64,000 bases of DNA from DASXQK01 sp963724385 (GTDB taxonomy: Bacteria; Pseudomonadota; Alphaproteobacteria; Dongiales; Dongiaceae), in assembly GCA_963724385.1 (NCBI GenBank), contig CAVRUJ010000001.1:2728001-2792000 (forward strand), in the 5' to 3' direction. A program made the position numbers and the translations under genes. The notes beneath the pieces were generated by a model. That model was not told where the DNA came from and searched no databases. It was given only the letters and a program-made list of their open reading frames with translations. Below, one piece after another: positions 7,182 to 16,581 of this stretch; positions within the stretch are counted from its first letter, which is position 1; every line of letters starts with the position of its first letter.

Positions 7182-8318
7182 TCACGCGCCCGCGGCTCGC
7201 CTGCGGGGACTCCCGCTGGCGACACCCATCTCGCCCATGGCCGCCTCGACCGCAGCGAGCGCCGCTTGCATTTCGGCCGCACCGAGCCGGCCGATGCAGC
7301 CGATGCGAAAGCTGTCGGCCACGGTCAGTTTGCCGGGGTAGATGACGAAACCGCGCTCGCTCAGGCCGTCGTAGAAAGTCTCGAAGGCGAATTTCGGATC
7401 GGCCGGCATGTGGAAGGTGACGATGATGGGCGCCTGGAGGCGATCGGGCAGCAGGGTCTCGAATCCAAGCCGGCGCATGCCTTCGACGAGGATGCGGCAA
7501 TTCTCCCGGTAGCGTCGGCCGCGGCCGGCGATGCCGCCCTCGGCCTCATGCTCCTTCAGCGCCTGGTCGAAGGCGACGATGCAATGGATCGGCGGGGTGA
7601 AGCGCCATTGGCCGGTCTTCTCCATCGCCTGCCATTGGTCGAAGAGGTCGAGCGACAGGGACGGCGAATGACCCTTCGTCGCGCCGAGCGCCTCCTCCCG
7701 GCAGATGACGAAGCCCAGGCCCGGCACGCCTTCCAGGCATTTGTTCGAGGAAGCGGCCAGCGCGTCGAAGGCGATCTCCCGGGCGTCGACGGCGATGGCG
7801 CCGAAGGCACTCATCGCGTCGACCAGCAGGCGCCGGCCTGCCTTGGCGACCACGGCCGCGATCTCGGCGAGCGGATTGAGGATGCCCGATGTGGTTTCGC
7901 AGTGGACCACGGCGACATGCCCGATGGCCGGATCCTCCGCCAGGGCCTTGGCTACCGCCGCCGGATCGACGGGCCGATCCTCGGCCCATTCCAGCACCTT
8001 GTAGTCGCGGCGGTAATAGTCGCAGATCCGCGCCATGCGCTTGCCATAGGCACCATTGACGAGGATCAGCAGCCGGCCCTTGGGCGCCACGAAGCATCCG
8101 AGCATGGCCTCGACGGCGAAGGTGCCGCTGCCCTGAAGCGGCACGCAGACGTAACGGCCGGCACCGCCCGCCAGTTCCACGAGGCGCTGGCGCATATGCC
8201 GGTTGATGGCGATGAAGGCGCGGTCGCGCGAGCCCCAATCGTGCAGCATGGCCGCCTTGACGGTGGCCGAGGTGGTCAGCGGACCGGGGGTCAAGAGCCA
8301 GGGATCGCGGCTCGGCAT
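7182..8318 (-). CDS. phnW: 2-aminoethylphosphonate:pyruvate aminotransferase
   Basis: PhnW moves the amino group of 2-aminoethylphosphonate to pyruvate, giving phosphonoacetaldehyde and alanine; it is the first step of the PhnWX route. The 378-residue protein is a fold-type I class V PLP enzyme. It begins with LLTPGPLTTS, has the PLP-ring aspartate D167 in LLVDAMSAFG and the Schiff-base K193 in SSNKCLEGVPG. The length is as expected. It is transcribed away from the LysR gene, with 135 bp between them holding a LysR-type box. The last dozen residues are rich in Arg and Ala and extend past the usual end of the family. Confidence 0.95.
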   Translation of the reverse strand: MPSRDPWLLTPGPLTTSATVKAAMLHDWGSRDRAFIAINRHMRQRLVELAGGAGRYVCVPLQGSGTFAVEAMLGCFVAPKGRLLILVNGAYGKRMARICDYYRRDYKVLEWAEDRPVDPAAVAKALAEDPAIGHVAVVHCETTSGILNPLAEIAAVVAKAGRRLLVDAMSAFGAIAVDAREIAFDALAASSNKCLEGVPGLGFVICREEALGATKGHSPSLSLDLFDQWQAMEKTGQWRFTPPIHCIVAFDQALKEHEAEGGIAGRGRRYRENCRILVEGMRRLGFETLLPDRLQAPIIVTFHMPADPKFAFETFYDGLSERGFVIYPGKLTVADSFRIGCIGRLGAAEMQAALAAVEAAMGEMGVASGSPRRRAAGA

Positions 8319-8429
8319 CGTGGTCTCCTCGATGATCCGCGCCGGCCCCGATCGGCGCGGGGATCGGCGCGGGCGCTTTCGACTTGCCTATTTGGCCCCT
8401 GGCCCTACCATACGTCCAATCACTACTTT

Positions 8430-8444
8430 CTATACTTTGCATAG
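8430..8444. promoter_or_regulatory. Candidate LysR-type operator (T-N11-A palindrome)
   Basis: CTATACTTTGCATAG is an imperfect dyad with the T-N11-A core favoured by LysR-type regulators. It lies 10 bp before the LysR start codon, in the phnW-LysR divergent region, a position typical for autoregulation plus control of the divergent operon. Confidence 0.5.
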
Positions 8445-8453
8445 GGCATATCT

Positions 8454-9344
8454 ATGAACCATTCCCAACTGCGCGCCTTCCATGCGGTGGCCAGCGAAGG
8501 CGGCTTCACCAGGGCCGCCGAGCAGCTTCACGTCACCCAGCCGACGCTATCCAGCCAGGTAAAGGCGCTGGAGGACCGCTATGGCGTCCGGCTGTTCGAT
8601 CGGCGGGGGCGCCGCGTGGCGCTGACGGAACTGGGGCGCGAGCTTCTCGACCTGACCCGCCGCCTGTTCGGCCTGGAGGACGAGGCCGAGCACCTGCTCT
8701 CGGCGGCAAAGGGCCTGACGCGAGGCAGCCTTCGGGTCGGCGCCGACGCGCCCTATCACGTGACCGCTGCGCTCGCGGCCTTCACGGCGCGCTACCCGGG
8801 CATCCGCGTGTCGCTGACCGTGGGCAACTCGGCCGAGCTCGCCCATGCCCTGCTGGACCACCGTCTCGATGTCGCGGTGCTCGCCGACCCGGCCGGCGAC
8901 CCGCGCTATTTCGCGAGGCCCTTACGCCACGACCGGATGGTCGCCTTCGTGCCCAAGACCGATCCGCTCGCGCGCCGCGGGCGCCTCGATCTCGCCGAGA
9001 TCGCCGGCCTTCGCCTGGTGTTGCGCGAGCAGGGCTCGACCACGCGGCGGATTTTCGAAACCGCCGTGGCGCGGCGCGGGCTTGTCTTGGCCGAGGTTCT
9101 TGACATGAACAGCCGCGAAGCCGTGCGCGAGGCGGTGGCTGCCGGGCTCGGCGTCGGCGTGGTCTCGCAGAGCGAGTTCGGCAGCGACCCGCGCCTGGCG
9201 GCCGTCGCGCTCGTCGGCGAGGATCTCGCCATGACCGAATACGCAGTCTGCCTCGCCGAGCGCAGGGATCTGCGCCTGGTGAAGACCTTCTTCGACTTGC
9301 TGGAGCCGCAGCTCGGCAGGAAAGCGCCGGGCGCGAAACGCTGA
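8454..9344 (+). CDS. LysR-type regulator of aminoethylphosphonate catabolism
   Basis: The 296-residue protein has an N-terminal winged helix-turn-helix (FHAVASEGGFTRAAEQLHVTQPTLSSQVKALE) followed by a periplasmic-binding-protein-like effector domain from about residue 90. Its helix sequence and divergent position beside phnW fit the LysR subfamily linked to 2-aminoethylphosphonate genes. It probably senses a phosphonate or pathway intermediate and activates the leftward phnW-phnX-tmpAB set. The ATG is directly preceded by the candidate operator, so it is likely to repress its own synthesis. No second phosphonate regulator is visible nearby. Confidence 0.85.
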   Translation: MNHSQLRAFHAVASEGGFTRAAEQLHVTQPTLSSQVKALEDRYGVRLFDRRGRRVALTELGRELLDLTRRLFGLEDEAEHLLSAAKGLTRGSLRVGADAPYHVTAALAAFTARYPGIRVSLTVGNSAELAHALLDHRLDVAVLADPAGDPRYFARPLRHDRMVAFVPKTDPLARRGRLDLAEIAGLRLVLREQGSTTRRIFETAVARRGLVLAEVLDMNSREAVREAVAAGLGVGVVSQSEFGSDPRLAAVALVGEDLAMTEYAVCLAERRDLRLVKTFFDLLEPQLGRKAPGAKR

Positions 9345-9543
9345 GCGCTCACGCCCCGGCGTCGAACGACGACTCAGTACATCCGTGAGCCGCCGTCCCG
9401 TCGCCGGGCCGCGGACGTCGCCGGTGCCCCGAACAGGAGCGAGCGGCGGGTTATGATTGCCCGCGGCGGGCTACGTCCGGGTGACGCGGGCAAGAAGTTT
9501 CGATGACGAGATCAGCCTTCGGAGGGCTTGGCCTCCGGCGAGC

Positions 9544-11025
9544 TCAGGCCTCGTAGCTCTCGGCGAAAGCGTCCAGCAGCCGGACGCCGAAACCCGTGGC
9601 GCCCTTGGGCTGGGTCGGCTTCTCCTTGGGCGCGAACATCCCGGTATAGGCGATGTCCAGATGGGCCCAGGGCGTGTCGCCGACGAAATGTTGGAGGAAC
9701 TGGGCGCCATGCACGGCATCGGCCACGTCGCTGTCCGGTGCGATCTGGCGAATGTCGGCGATGCCCGAGACCAGGTTCTCGTCGTATTCCTTGCCCAGCG
9801 GCAGGCGCCAGAGCCGGTCGCCAGTCTCTTGACCGGCGGCGATCAGCCGGCGCGTCAAGGCATCGTCGTTGCACATGATGCCGGCGTGGAAATGCCCCAG
9901 CGCCGCGCCCACGGCATAGGTGAGCGTCGCCAGATCCACCATGGCCCTCGGCTTGAAACGCCGGGCAGTGTACGCGAGCGCGTCGGCCAGGATGACCCTG
10001 CCCTCGGCATCGGTGTTGATGATCTCGACCGTCTCGCCGGAGTGGGTCCGGACCACGTCGCCGGGACGATAGGCCGCGTCGGAAAGGAGGTTCTCGACCA
10101 GGGCCGCGACGCCCACCACCTCGATCGGCGCTTTGCGCAGCGCAAGCGCCCTGATGGCGCCCACCACGGCCGCGGCACCCGCCATGTCGCCCTTCATGGC
10201 CTCCATGCCTTCGGCCTTCTTGATGTCGAGCCCTCCGGCATCGAAACAGACGCCCTTGCCCACGAAAGCAAGAGGGCCGCGCCCCGACTTGGCGCCCCGT
10301 CCTTTCCAGCGCAGCACCAGGAGGCGGGGGCGTCGGGCACTGCCGGCGCCCACGGCCAGGAGCCCGCCCATGCCGAGGCGCTTCAAGGTTCGCTCGTCCA
10401 GCACTTCGATCTTCACCCCGAGGGAAGCGAGATTGCGGGAGCGGCGGACGAACTCTTCCGGGCCCAGAAGATTGGCCGGCTCGTTCACCAGAGTCCGGGC
10501 AAGGCCGACCCCGTCGGCCACGGGGGCGAGACGGGCGAAGGCGCGCTCGGCCGCTGCCGGCCCCTTGACCTCCAGAACCAGCCTCCGCACGGGCTTCACG
10601 TCTTCCGCCCGCGGACGGGTCCGCAACTTGACGAACCGCTGCCCGCCCAGGATGGCGCCCAAGGCAAGGTGGGCCGCCAGCCCGCCTGGGATATCCAAAG
10701 CAACGGCGGCTTCGGCTTCCTCGAGCTTGGCGAGCGCATTCTCGATCCGCCCGCCGATCTCCTCCGCTGCCGCCGGCTTCAATGTCCGCACCGTTCCCAG
10801 CCCCACCAGGAGCAGCCGGCGCTGGGGGATTCCCGCGGGAGCCAGGATGTCGAGGTATTGATCGCGGGCGCCGGTGAAGCGACCAGCGGCCATGGCGCGC
10901 CTCAGCACTCCCTTGAGACGCCTGTCCCAGGCGGCCGCCGTGGGGGTGAGCCTGCGCCCTTCATGGGCGCCGAGAACGAGGACCGGTATTTGCGCCGGCG
11001 CTTTGTCGAGGATCTCGATTTGCAC
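9544..11025 (-). CDS. pepA: Leucyl aminopeptidase family protein (M17)
   Basis: This cytoplasmic zinc or manganese exopeptidase of 493 residues removes N-terminal residues from peptides. The C-terminal catalytic domain has the family signature NTDAEGR, the lysine-aspartate pair in VGKGVCFDAGGLDIK, and MKGDMAGAAAV. LVNEPAN marks the start of that domain. The N-terminal half is weakly conserved, as in other family members. It lies 103 bp downstream of the PEP-carboxylase-like gene on the same strand, so the two may be co-transcribed. The usual PepA second function in DNA binding cannot be judged here. Confidence 0.93.
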   Translation of the reverse strand: MQIEILDKAPAQIPVLVLGAHEGRRLTPTAAAWDRRLKGVLRRAMAAGRFTGARDQYLDILAPAGIPQRRLLLVGLGTVRTLKPAAAEEIGGRIENALAKLEEAEAAVALDIPGGLAAHLALGAILGGQRFVKLRTRPRAEDVKPVRRLVLEVKGPAAAERAFARLAPVADGVGLARTLVNEPANLLGPEEFVRRSRNLASLGVKIEVLDERTLKRLGMGGLLAVGAGSARRPRLLVLRWKGRGAKSGRGPLAFVGKGVCFDAGGLDIKKAEGMEAMKGDMAGAAAVVGAIRALALRKAPIEVVGVAALVENLLSDAAYRPGDVVRTHSGETVEIINTDAEGRVILADALAYTARRFKPRAMVDLATLTYAVGAALGHFHAGIMCNDDALTRRLIAAGQETGDRLWRLPLGKEYDENLVSGIADIRQIAPDSDVADAVHGAQFLQHFVGDTPWAHLDIAYTGMFAPKEKPTQPKGATGFGVRLLDAFAESYEA

Positions 11026-11128
11026 GCCCGTCCCTCCAAGGTTGGGCGGGCACTATAGCCGAAGGACAGTTCGGCCAATGGCGGTTTTGCGCAGCTCTTG
11101 GCGCGCGGCGAGCAGCGCCACCAGACCC

Positions 11129-14100
11129 TCAACCCAGCGCGCCGATGGCATGCGAGATGCCGACGCCGGCCCGGCGCAGCAGCTCGTAGAGGCCGGCGGT
11201 GGGTTCGAAGATCCGCGCGTGCTCCTGCTCGTAGGATTGGGTGGCGTCGCTCCGGTAGGTGGCCACCTCGCCGAAGTCGCCGGCGGGCCCGAGGTTGTCC
11301 ACCCTGGGAAAGATCCGGCCGAGCCGTTCCAGGGAATCCTCGATGTCGAGATGCAGGATGTTGCCGGTCAGCTCGGCCGAGGTCACGCCGTGCTGGTCGC
11401 TGAAATCGGGGATGTGGGCGGCCAGACGATAGATCCGGTGGATGAGGGCGATCTTGATGGCGTGAAGCAGGCGCAGGTTCGTCCGTGCGTCGGCGCCCGG
11501 GCCCTGGATCAGGGGCCCCGCCGCCGGCGCCGCCGCCCGGCTCTCGGCCAGCCCGCGCTCCAGATCGAGGTAGTCGTGCTCGAGCACCCGCAGCATGCGC
11601 ACCAGCCGGTCGTGACGATCGGCCGTCTCCAGGAAATCGGCCACCTTCAGGCGCTCCCCCGCCCCGCTCGCTTCCGCGACATGGGCCGCTTCGCGCCGCC
11701 AGCCGGCGGGATCGAGGGCGTCCACATAGGCCCGGAGCACGTCGGGATCGCTGTAGGCTGCCGCCCATTCGACCATGGCGAAGAGATGCTGAAAGCGAGG
11801 CGAACCGCGATAGAGCCTGGCGAAGCGGTCGGGATCCTTGCCCACGGCGAGCCCAGCACCCCCCAGGCCGTTGGCGAGGAAGCCCAGCTGCTGCAGCACG
11901 CCATTGTGGGGAATGGCACGCAGCTGGGTCGGATGGGAAAGGTCGACGTGGCGCGCGCTGCCGTCATGCTGGCGCTTCTGGGCGCGCGATCCCGAGGGAT
12001 AGAGCATGTTGACGCCATAGGCATCCAGGAGGGCGGCGAAATTGGGATCGTTCATCATCCGCTCGTTGAACTGGCGCACGGTGATGAAGAATTCGGTGAT
12101 GTAGTCGCCTTCCTCATAGAAGGGATCCTCGGCCGCCTCATGGTCGTCCTGCAGCGCGAACTCGGCGATCCGCGACAAGGTGGCAAACGCGATGGGATCG
12201 CCGAGGAAATGCAGGAACCCGTCGCCCCCCTGGAAGCTCACTTCCTGCTTCACCCTGAGGCCGGCCTCGGCGAAGCGCCGGCGCGACATGGCCGAGGAGA
12301 CATAGGCGAGCCGGTCGGCGAAGCTGGACGGATGGGCGCCCCGCCCGATGGATTCCCCGTGGGTATCGAAGATCACGAGTTCCACGTCGGCGAATCCCAG
12401 GCGCTGGAGGAGCTGGGTCAGGCGCTGGCGCAGCAGCTCGACGGTGGCCGACACTGTCGTCTGCCCCAGATGCCGGCCGGCGTCGGAGAAACCCATCTGG
12501 ATGCAAAGCCGCCCGCGTCCGCGGACATAGGCCGCGTAGTGGGGATTGCCGAGGCAATCCTCGATCACCTTGACGCCGCGCTCGAAGGCCTTCGTCGTCT
12601 CGAACAGGGGCGAGATGTCGAGGCGGTCGGCGATCCCGAACAGGCGGGCGAAATAGAGCGCCGCCAGCAAGGTGAAGGATGTCTCGCATTCGGCGATCAG
12701 GAACCGGATGGGCGTCGTCGCGTCGACGTATTTCAATATCTGCACGCAGAGCATGAACAGGCGCTTGGCCGAGGCGCGCTCCGCCAGAAGCGAGCCGAAG
12801 TTGATCTCCGCCGGCTGCACGCCGTCGAGCAAGCGGCCGATGCCGGCCAGATAGGAGCGCCGGTGGGCCGGATCGTCGGGTGCTGCCTCCATGCCCACGG
12901 CCTTGCGGATCGCGTTGTGGATCTGGCTGGCATTGAGCCGGACATGGATATGGGCGAGGCCGAGGCCATGGCAGGCCATCTCGGCCCGGAGCACGCAAAG
13001 CCGGCGCGCCTGCACCGGATCGCCGGTTCCGTCGAGCGCCCAGTCGATGAGGGCGATGAGCTGGCCGGCCTCGGTGAGGCGCCCGCCCCGGCTGGCATGG
13101 AGCTTGCGCGCCGCGGCGGACAGGCGCCGGCGCGCCGCCTCCCCGCTCCCGCTCGCCGCCTTCAGGTCGGCAATGGCCGAGGCCGTCTCCTTCGCCGCCG
13201 AGGAAAGCCGCCGGTCCAGTTCGGCCAGCGCCTCGCGTGCGGGCGCCTCGGCCGCGAGTGCTCCGATCGCCTGGTCGGTCTCCGCGCGGTAATGGGCGAG
13301 CTGCATGGCCAACAGCTCGAAACGGCGGATGAGACTGTCGCCCCAAAGGATGTCCGAGCGCCCGTCCATGTCGAAGCCGACCCAGCTCGCCACCGTGATG
13401 AGGCGCGGCCGGAGCTTGGTCCATTCCTGCGGATAGGCCGCCCGGGCGACGTCCAGCACGATGCCGAGCAGGCGCCGGAGCGCCGCCTGGAGATGGCCGA
13501 GGGCCTCGACCGAAAGGGCATGCTCGGTGCCGAGCTCGATGCCGCGGGGCGGCCGGTGTTCGCTCCTGCCGGCCTCGGCGATGAGCGCGCGCCGGGCGGC
13601 GGGCGACAGCGGGTGCCCGGCTTCATCGCATCCGGTGGCAAGCTGGGCAGCGACGCGCATCAGCTCAGGCGCCAGGCCGAAGGTGGGATGGGCGGTCAGC
13701 ACGATGCCGAAATGCTCGCGCTCCACGAGATCGCGGAACTGCTCGAAACTCCGTCCGCGTGCGAGACCGGCCAGCAGGCGCTCCATCCTGCCGGCATTGG
13801 CGGCGGGATCGCATTCGCTCAAGCGCTGGCCCAGCCTCTCGCAGCGGTCGAGGAAGGCCGCCAGGACCAAGCGCTGGATCAGCTGCTCGAGATCGCCCAG
13901 GGCCAGCTCGCCGGCGTCGATCCTGCGGCCGATGTCGAGGGCGAGGAGCTGGATCGGGTTGGCGTAAGGATCCTCCTCCGCATGGCGGGCGAACCCGGCC
14001 AGGCGACCGGCAAAGGTCCGATGCCACGCCTCATGCCCGGCGGAATCCTGAGGCGTGAAGCGGCAAAGCTCCGCCGGCAGCAGGGCCGCGCCTGCTTCCT

Positions 14101-14131
14101 CGGCCAATTCCGCGCGCGCGGGCTCAGCCAT
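11129..14131 (-). CDS. Divergent phosphoenolpyruvate carboxylase homologue lacking canonical catalytic residues
   Basis: The 1000-residue protein is related to PEP carboxylase along its length. It keeps VLTAHPTFG (the first catalytic His motif), an altered FDMDGRSD where GGDRDGNP is usual, MGFSDAG for GYSDS, and LRAIPHNG. However, the loop that reads FHGRGGSIGRGG in E. coli is FDTHGESIGRGA here, so the His579 position is Asp and Arg581 is His; only the last Arg is kept. The usual C-terminal RNTG is also missing; the protein ends IGALG. It may be an inactive or re-purposed homologue. I chose the ATG at 14131 because AGGAG lies 9 nt upstream; the open frame extends to 14203 without a ribosome site. 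Confidence 0.75.
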   Translation of the reverse strand: MAEPARAELAEEAGAALLPAELCRFTPQDSAGHEAWHRTFAGRLAGFARHAEEDPYANPIQLLALDIGRRIDAGELALGDLEQLIQRLVLAAFLDRCERLGQRLSECDPAANAGRMERLLAGLARGRSFEQFRDLVEREHFGIVLTAHPTFGLAPELMRVAAQLATGCDEAGHPLSPAARRALIAEAGRSEHRPPRGIELGTEHALSVEALGHLQAALRRLLGIVLDVARAAYPQEWTKLRPRLITVASWVGFDMDGRSDILWGDSLIRRFELLAMQLAHYRAETDQAIGALAAEAPAREALAELDRRLSSAAKETASAIADLKAASGSGEAARRRLSAAARKLHASRGGRLTEAGQLIALIDWALDGTGDPVQARRLCVLRAEMACHGLGLAHIHVRLNASQIHNAIRKAVGMEAAPDDPAHRRSYLAGIGRLLDGVQPAEINFGSLLAERASAKRLFMLCVQILKYVDATTPIRFLIAECETSFTLLAALYFARLFGIADRLDISPLFETTKAFERGVKVIEDCLGNPHYAAYVRGRGRLCIQMGFSDAGRHLGQTTVSATVELLRQRLTQLLQRLGFADVELVIFDTHGESIGRGAHPSSFADRLAYVSSAMSRRRFAEAGLRVKQEVSFQGGDGFLHFLGDPIAFATLSRIAEFALQDDHEAAEDPFYEEGDYITEFFITVRQFNERMMNDPNFAALLDAYGVNMLYPSGSRAQKRQHDGSARHVDLSHPTQLRAIPHNGVLQQLGFLANGLGGAGLAVGKDPDRFARLYRGSPRFQHLFAMVEWAAAYSDPDVLRAYVDALDPAGWRREAAHVAEASGAGERLKVADFLETADRHDRLVRMLRVLEHDYLDLERGLAESRAAAPAAGPLIQGPGADARTNLRLLHAIKIALIHRIYRLAAHIPDFSDQHGVTSAELTGNILHLDIEDSLERLGRIFPRVDNLGPAGDFGEVATYRSDATQSYEQEHARIFEPTAGLYELLRRAGVGISHAIGALG

Positions 14132-14335
14132 GGCCTCATTCTCCTCCGCCTGCGGATCAGGGATCGAAGCTACGGAATGGGCCAGGCGACCGCAACGGTG
14201 CAAATGGCCGGGCGGCGCTGGCGCGCGTCGCGAAACGGCTGCGAAGTGTCGCTTTCCCCCGAGATGCCCTGGCGCTCGAGTTGCGAGGGCTTGCGGGGCG
14301 AGTCAAAGCTTAGAAACGCTTGGCTTCGAAGGCTC

Positions 14336-14365
14336 TTGGCGCCTTGGGGGCCCCTCTGCTATAAC
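14336..14365 (+). promoter_or_regulatory. Promoter of tRNA-Asn
   Basis: TTGGCG (14336-14341) and TATAAC (14360-14365) are separated by 18 bp and end 15 bp before the tRNA. The arrangement fits a housekeeping sigma-70 promoter. Confidence 0.55.
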
Positions 14366-14380
14366 GCCGGCCTTCACCGA

Positions 14381-14455
14381 TCCGGGGTAGCTCAGCGGTA
14401 GAGCAATCGGCTGTTAACCGATCGGTCCTCGGTTCGAATCCGAGCCCCGGAGCCA
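14381..14455 (+). tRNA. tRNA-Asn (anticodon GTT)
   Basis: The sequence folds as a complete tRNA. TCCGGGG pairs with CCCCGGA in the acceptor stem, the D-arm contains AGCTCAGCGGTAGAGC, the anticodon loop CTGTTAA carries GTT, and the T-loop is GGTTCGAATCC. The 3' GCCA is encoded. Its 3' half is the attachment site of the genomic island to the right; the gene is intact. Confidence 0.97.
14432..14455. repeat. attL: 3' end of tRNA-Asn
   Basis: The last 24 bp of the tRNA gene (GTTCGA-N4-GAGCCCCGGAGCCA) recur at 30840-30863. The final 14 bp are identical and 20 of 24 match overall, as expected for the two ends of an integrated element. Confidence 0.8.
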
Positions 14456-14595
14456 CCTGCCCGTACAGGGCCGTCCACAGAAATCCAGAAAAGCGAAGGA
14501 AATGGCCGAAAAAAGGCCATTTCTGTGCTGGACACGTCTGGCTCCGTCCGACATAATCCGCTCCATCCATGTGGGTGAATTTATGGGTGGAAGTG

Positions 14596-15865
14596 ATGGC
14601 CAAGAAAATCGAGCGGCTCTCGGCTTTGGCGGTCGCGCGAGCGACCGAGCCCGGGATGTACGCGGATGGGGGCGGCCTCTATTTGCAGGTCACTCCGCAG
14701 CGCGGCAAATCGTGGAGCTTTCGCTACATGCTCGCCGGCAAAGCTCGCGAAATGGGCCTGGGCCCCTTCCACGTCATCAACCTCGCAGAGGCGCGGGTAA
14801 GAGCGACACAATGTCGGCGCATGTTGCTTGATGGCATCGACCCGATAGAAGCCCGCCGGGCCGAACGTGACCGGGCGAGGCTCGAAGCGGCGAACTCGAT
14901 CACGTTCAGGGAGTGTGCCGCAGCTTACATCAAGGCGAACAAGGCAGGCTGGCGGACCGAGAAACACGCGGACCTGTGGACGAACACCCTCGCGACCTAT
15001 GCAGAGCCCATCATCGGGGCGCTGCCGGTGCAGGATATCGACACTGGCTTGGTTATGCGGGTGCTGGAACAGGAGGTCCGTGCGGCGTCGGGCAAGGCAG
15101 CGGCCCCGCTCTGGACGGCGAAGCCGGAAACGGCCGGCCGCGTTCGCGGGCGCATGGAAGGCGGTACTTGCCTGGGCGACGGTGCGCGGATACCGGCGAG
15201 GCGAAAACCCTGCCCGGTGGCGCGGCCATCTCGACAAGCTGCTGCCGGCCCAATCCAAGGTGGCCCAAGTCGAGCATCATGCTGCCCTACCCTATGTCGA
15301 AATCAGCGCTTTCCTGGCCTCCCTGCGAGCCGCAGCAGGGCATCGCGGCACGGGCTCTGGAATTTGCGATCCTGACGGCCGCCCGGACGGGCGAGGTCAT
15401 CGGCGCACGGTGGACCGAGATCGACATGGACGCCGCGACGTGGACGATACCTGCCGGGCGCATGAAGGGCGGGCGAGAGCATCGTGTGCCGCTCTCGCCG
15501 TCCGCCGTCGCTTTGGTCGAGACGATGAAGGCCTGCCGGACTGGCGAATTCCTGTTCCGAGCCTGCGGGCAGACCGACCGCTGTCCAACATGTCGATGCT
15601 GGCGGTGCTGCGGCGTATGAAGCGCGCCGACATCACGACGCACGGAATGCGAAGCTGTTTCCGCGATTGGGCTGCCGAGATGACTAACTATCCCAGCGAA
15701 GTCGTCGAAATGGCGCTCGCCCATGCCGTGGGCAACAAGGTCGAGGCAGCCTATCGGCGCGGCAACCTGATCGGCAAACGACGGAAGCTGATGGAGGCAT
15801 GGGCCGGCTACTGCTCCGCTCCAGCGCGGGCCGGCAAGGTAGTGGCGATCCGGCCCGCCGGATAG
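14596..15865 (+). pseudogene. int: P4-type tyrosine integrase, three frameshifts
   Basis: The gene once encoded a tyrosine recombinase with an N-terminal DUF4102-type arm-binding domain (start MAKKIERLSALAV) acting on the tRNA-Asn site. Its reading frame changes three times. An extra G near 15160 breaks RVRGRMEAV, a second shift near 15325-15345 precedes GIAARALEFAILTAARTGE, and a third near 15570-15583 precedes PLSNMSMLAVLRRM. All catalytic landmarks are still readable across the frames: Arg in TAARTGEV, HGMR, and the Tyr in VEAAYRRG. Each lesion alone would remove the catalytic domain. Sequencing error is possible for one but unlikely for three shifts. Confidence 0.85.
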
Positions 15866-15978
15866 TCGCAGCGTGATATGATGGCTCTTGGCAGCGGATA
15901 GGGATTGCAACCCGACATGGCCGGTACCGCACCGGCCTTCCGCTGCGCCACGTTGCGGGCGCTTGCGGACGCGCGGGA

Positions 15979-16494
15979 ATGGCAAGAGAAGTCAACCTCT
16001 ATGATTTGGTCGCTGAAATTGGAGCCAAGCAGGGCATCCCGCTTGAAAGGCTCTTGGTCGCGGCATTGGTGGCGGTTGCAGACGGGCGGCTTTCCGTCCA
16101 ACTGCCCAACGCTGTCCCTATTGATACGCTGATCCACGGGAACCTGTCGTGGCGCGCCCTCATAGTCGGCGGAGCCAGGGCCGTCGAGCGCAGGCCCAAC
16201 TACTACGCATCCTGGTTCCGAAGCATCATCGTCGATGCCGCCGAACTAAGGGCATGGGCCCGCGGGAGCCGCCAATTCCGCGTACAGCAGTCGCCAGGGC
16301 CGAAGCCGACCAAGCGCCAATCTGTAGCAAACCGCATGATGGAGGACCTTCGCTCGCAGCGGCTGGCGCGCTCCGAGTTGGAAGCGATGTTGGAAAAGAC
16401 GATGGCGGAACGCTACCGGGTGTCACGCGACACCTGCCGGAAGGCTCGCAACATGGTCCTGTCCGAGCTGCCGGTTATTGAGTCGCAGCAATAG
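15979..16494 (+). CDS. Island protein of unknown function with C-terminal HTH-like region
   Basis: I do not recognise this 171-residue protein. It is soluble. Its N-terminal part ends in SWRALIVGG, its middle is basic, and its last 60 residues (LEAMLEKTMAERYRVSRDTCRKARN) look like a small DNA-binding helix pair. It lies between the integrase and the AlpA-like gene. Genes of this size in this position are common in alphaproteobacterial integrative elements, which suggests a regulatory or recombination role. That is inference from position. Confidence 0.6.
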   Translation: MAREVNLYDLVAEIGAKQGIPLERLLVAALVAVADGRLSVQLPNAVPIDTLIHGNLSWRALIVGGARAVERRPNYYASWFRSIIVDAAELRAWARGSRQFRVQQSPGPKPTKRQSVANRMMEDLRSQRLARSELEAMLEKTMAERYRVSRDTCRKARNMVLSELPVIESQQ

Positions 16495-16581
16495 CGACAA
16501 ATAGCAGCAAACGACAAATTCCAAACGCCGATCAATCGGATTACCGTTCGTCCAGAAACAAACATTGGATCGAGACGGACG

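Noticed and set aside
10874..14401. Very long plus-strand open frame (over 1,100 codons) opposite the PEP-carboxylase-like gene
   Set aside because: It is the antisense of a GC-rich gene with recognisable motifs; the plus-strand translation has no domain and unusual His/Gln/Gly content.
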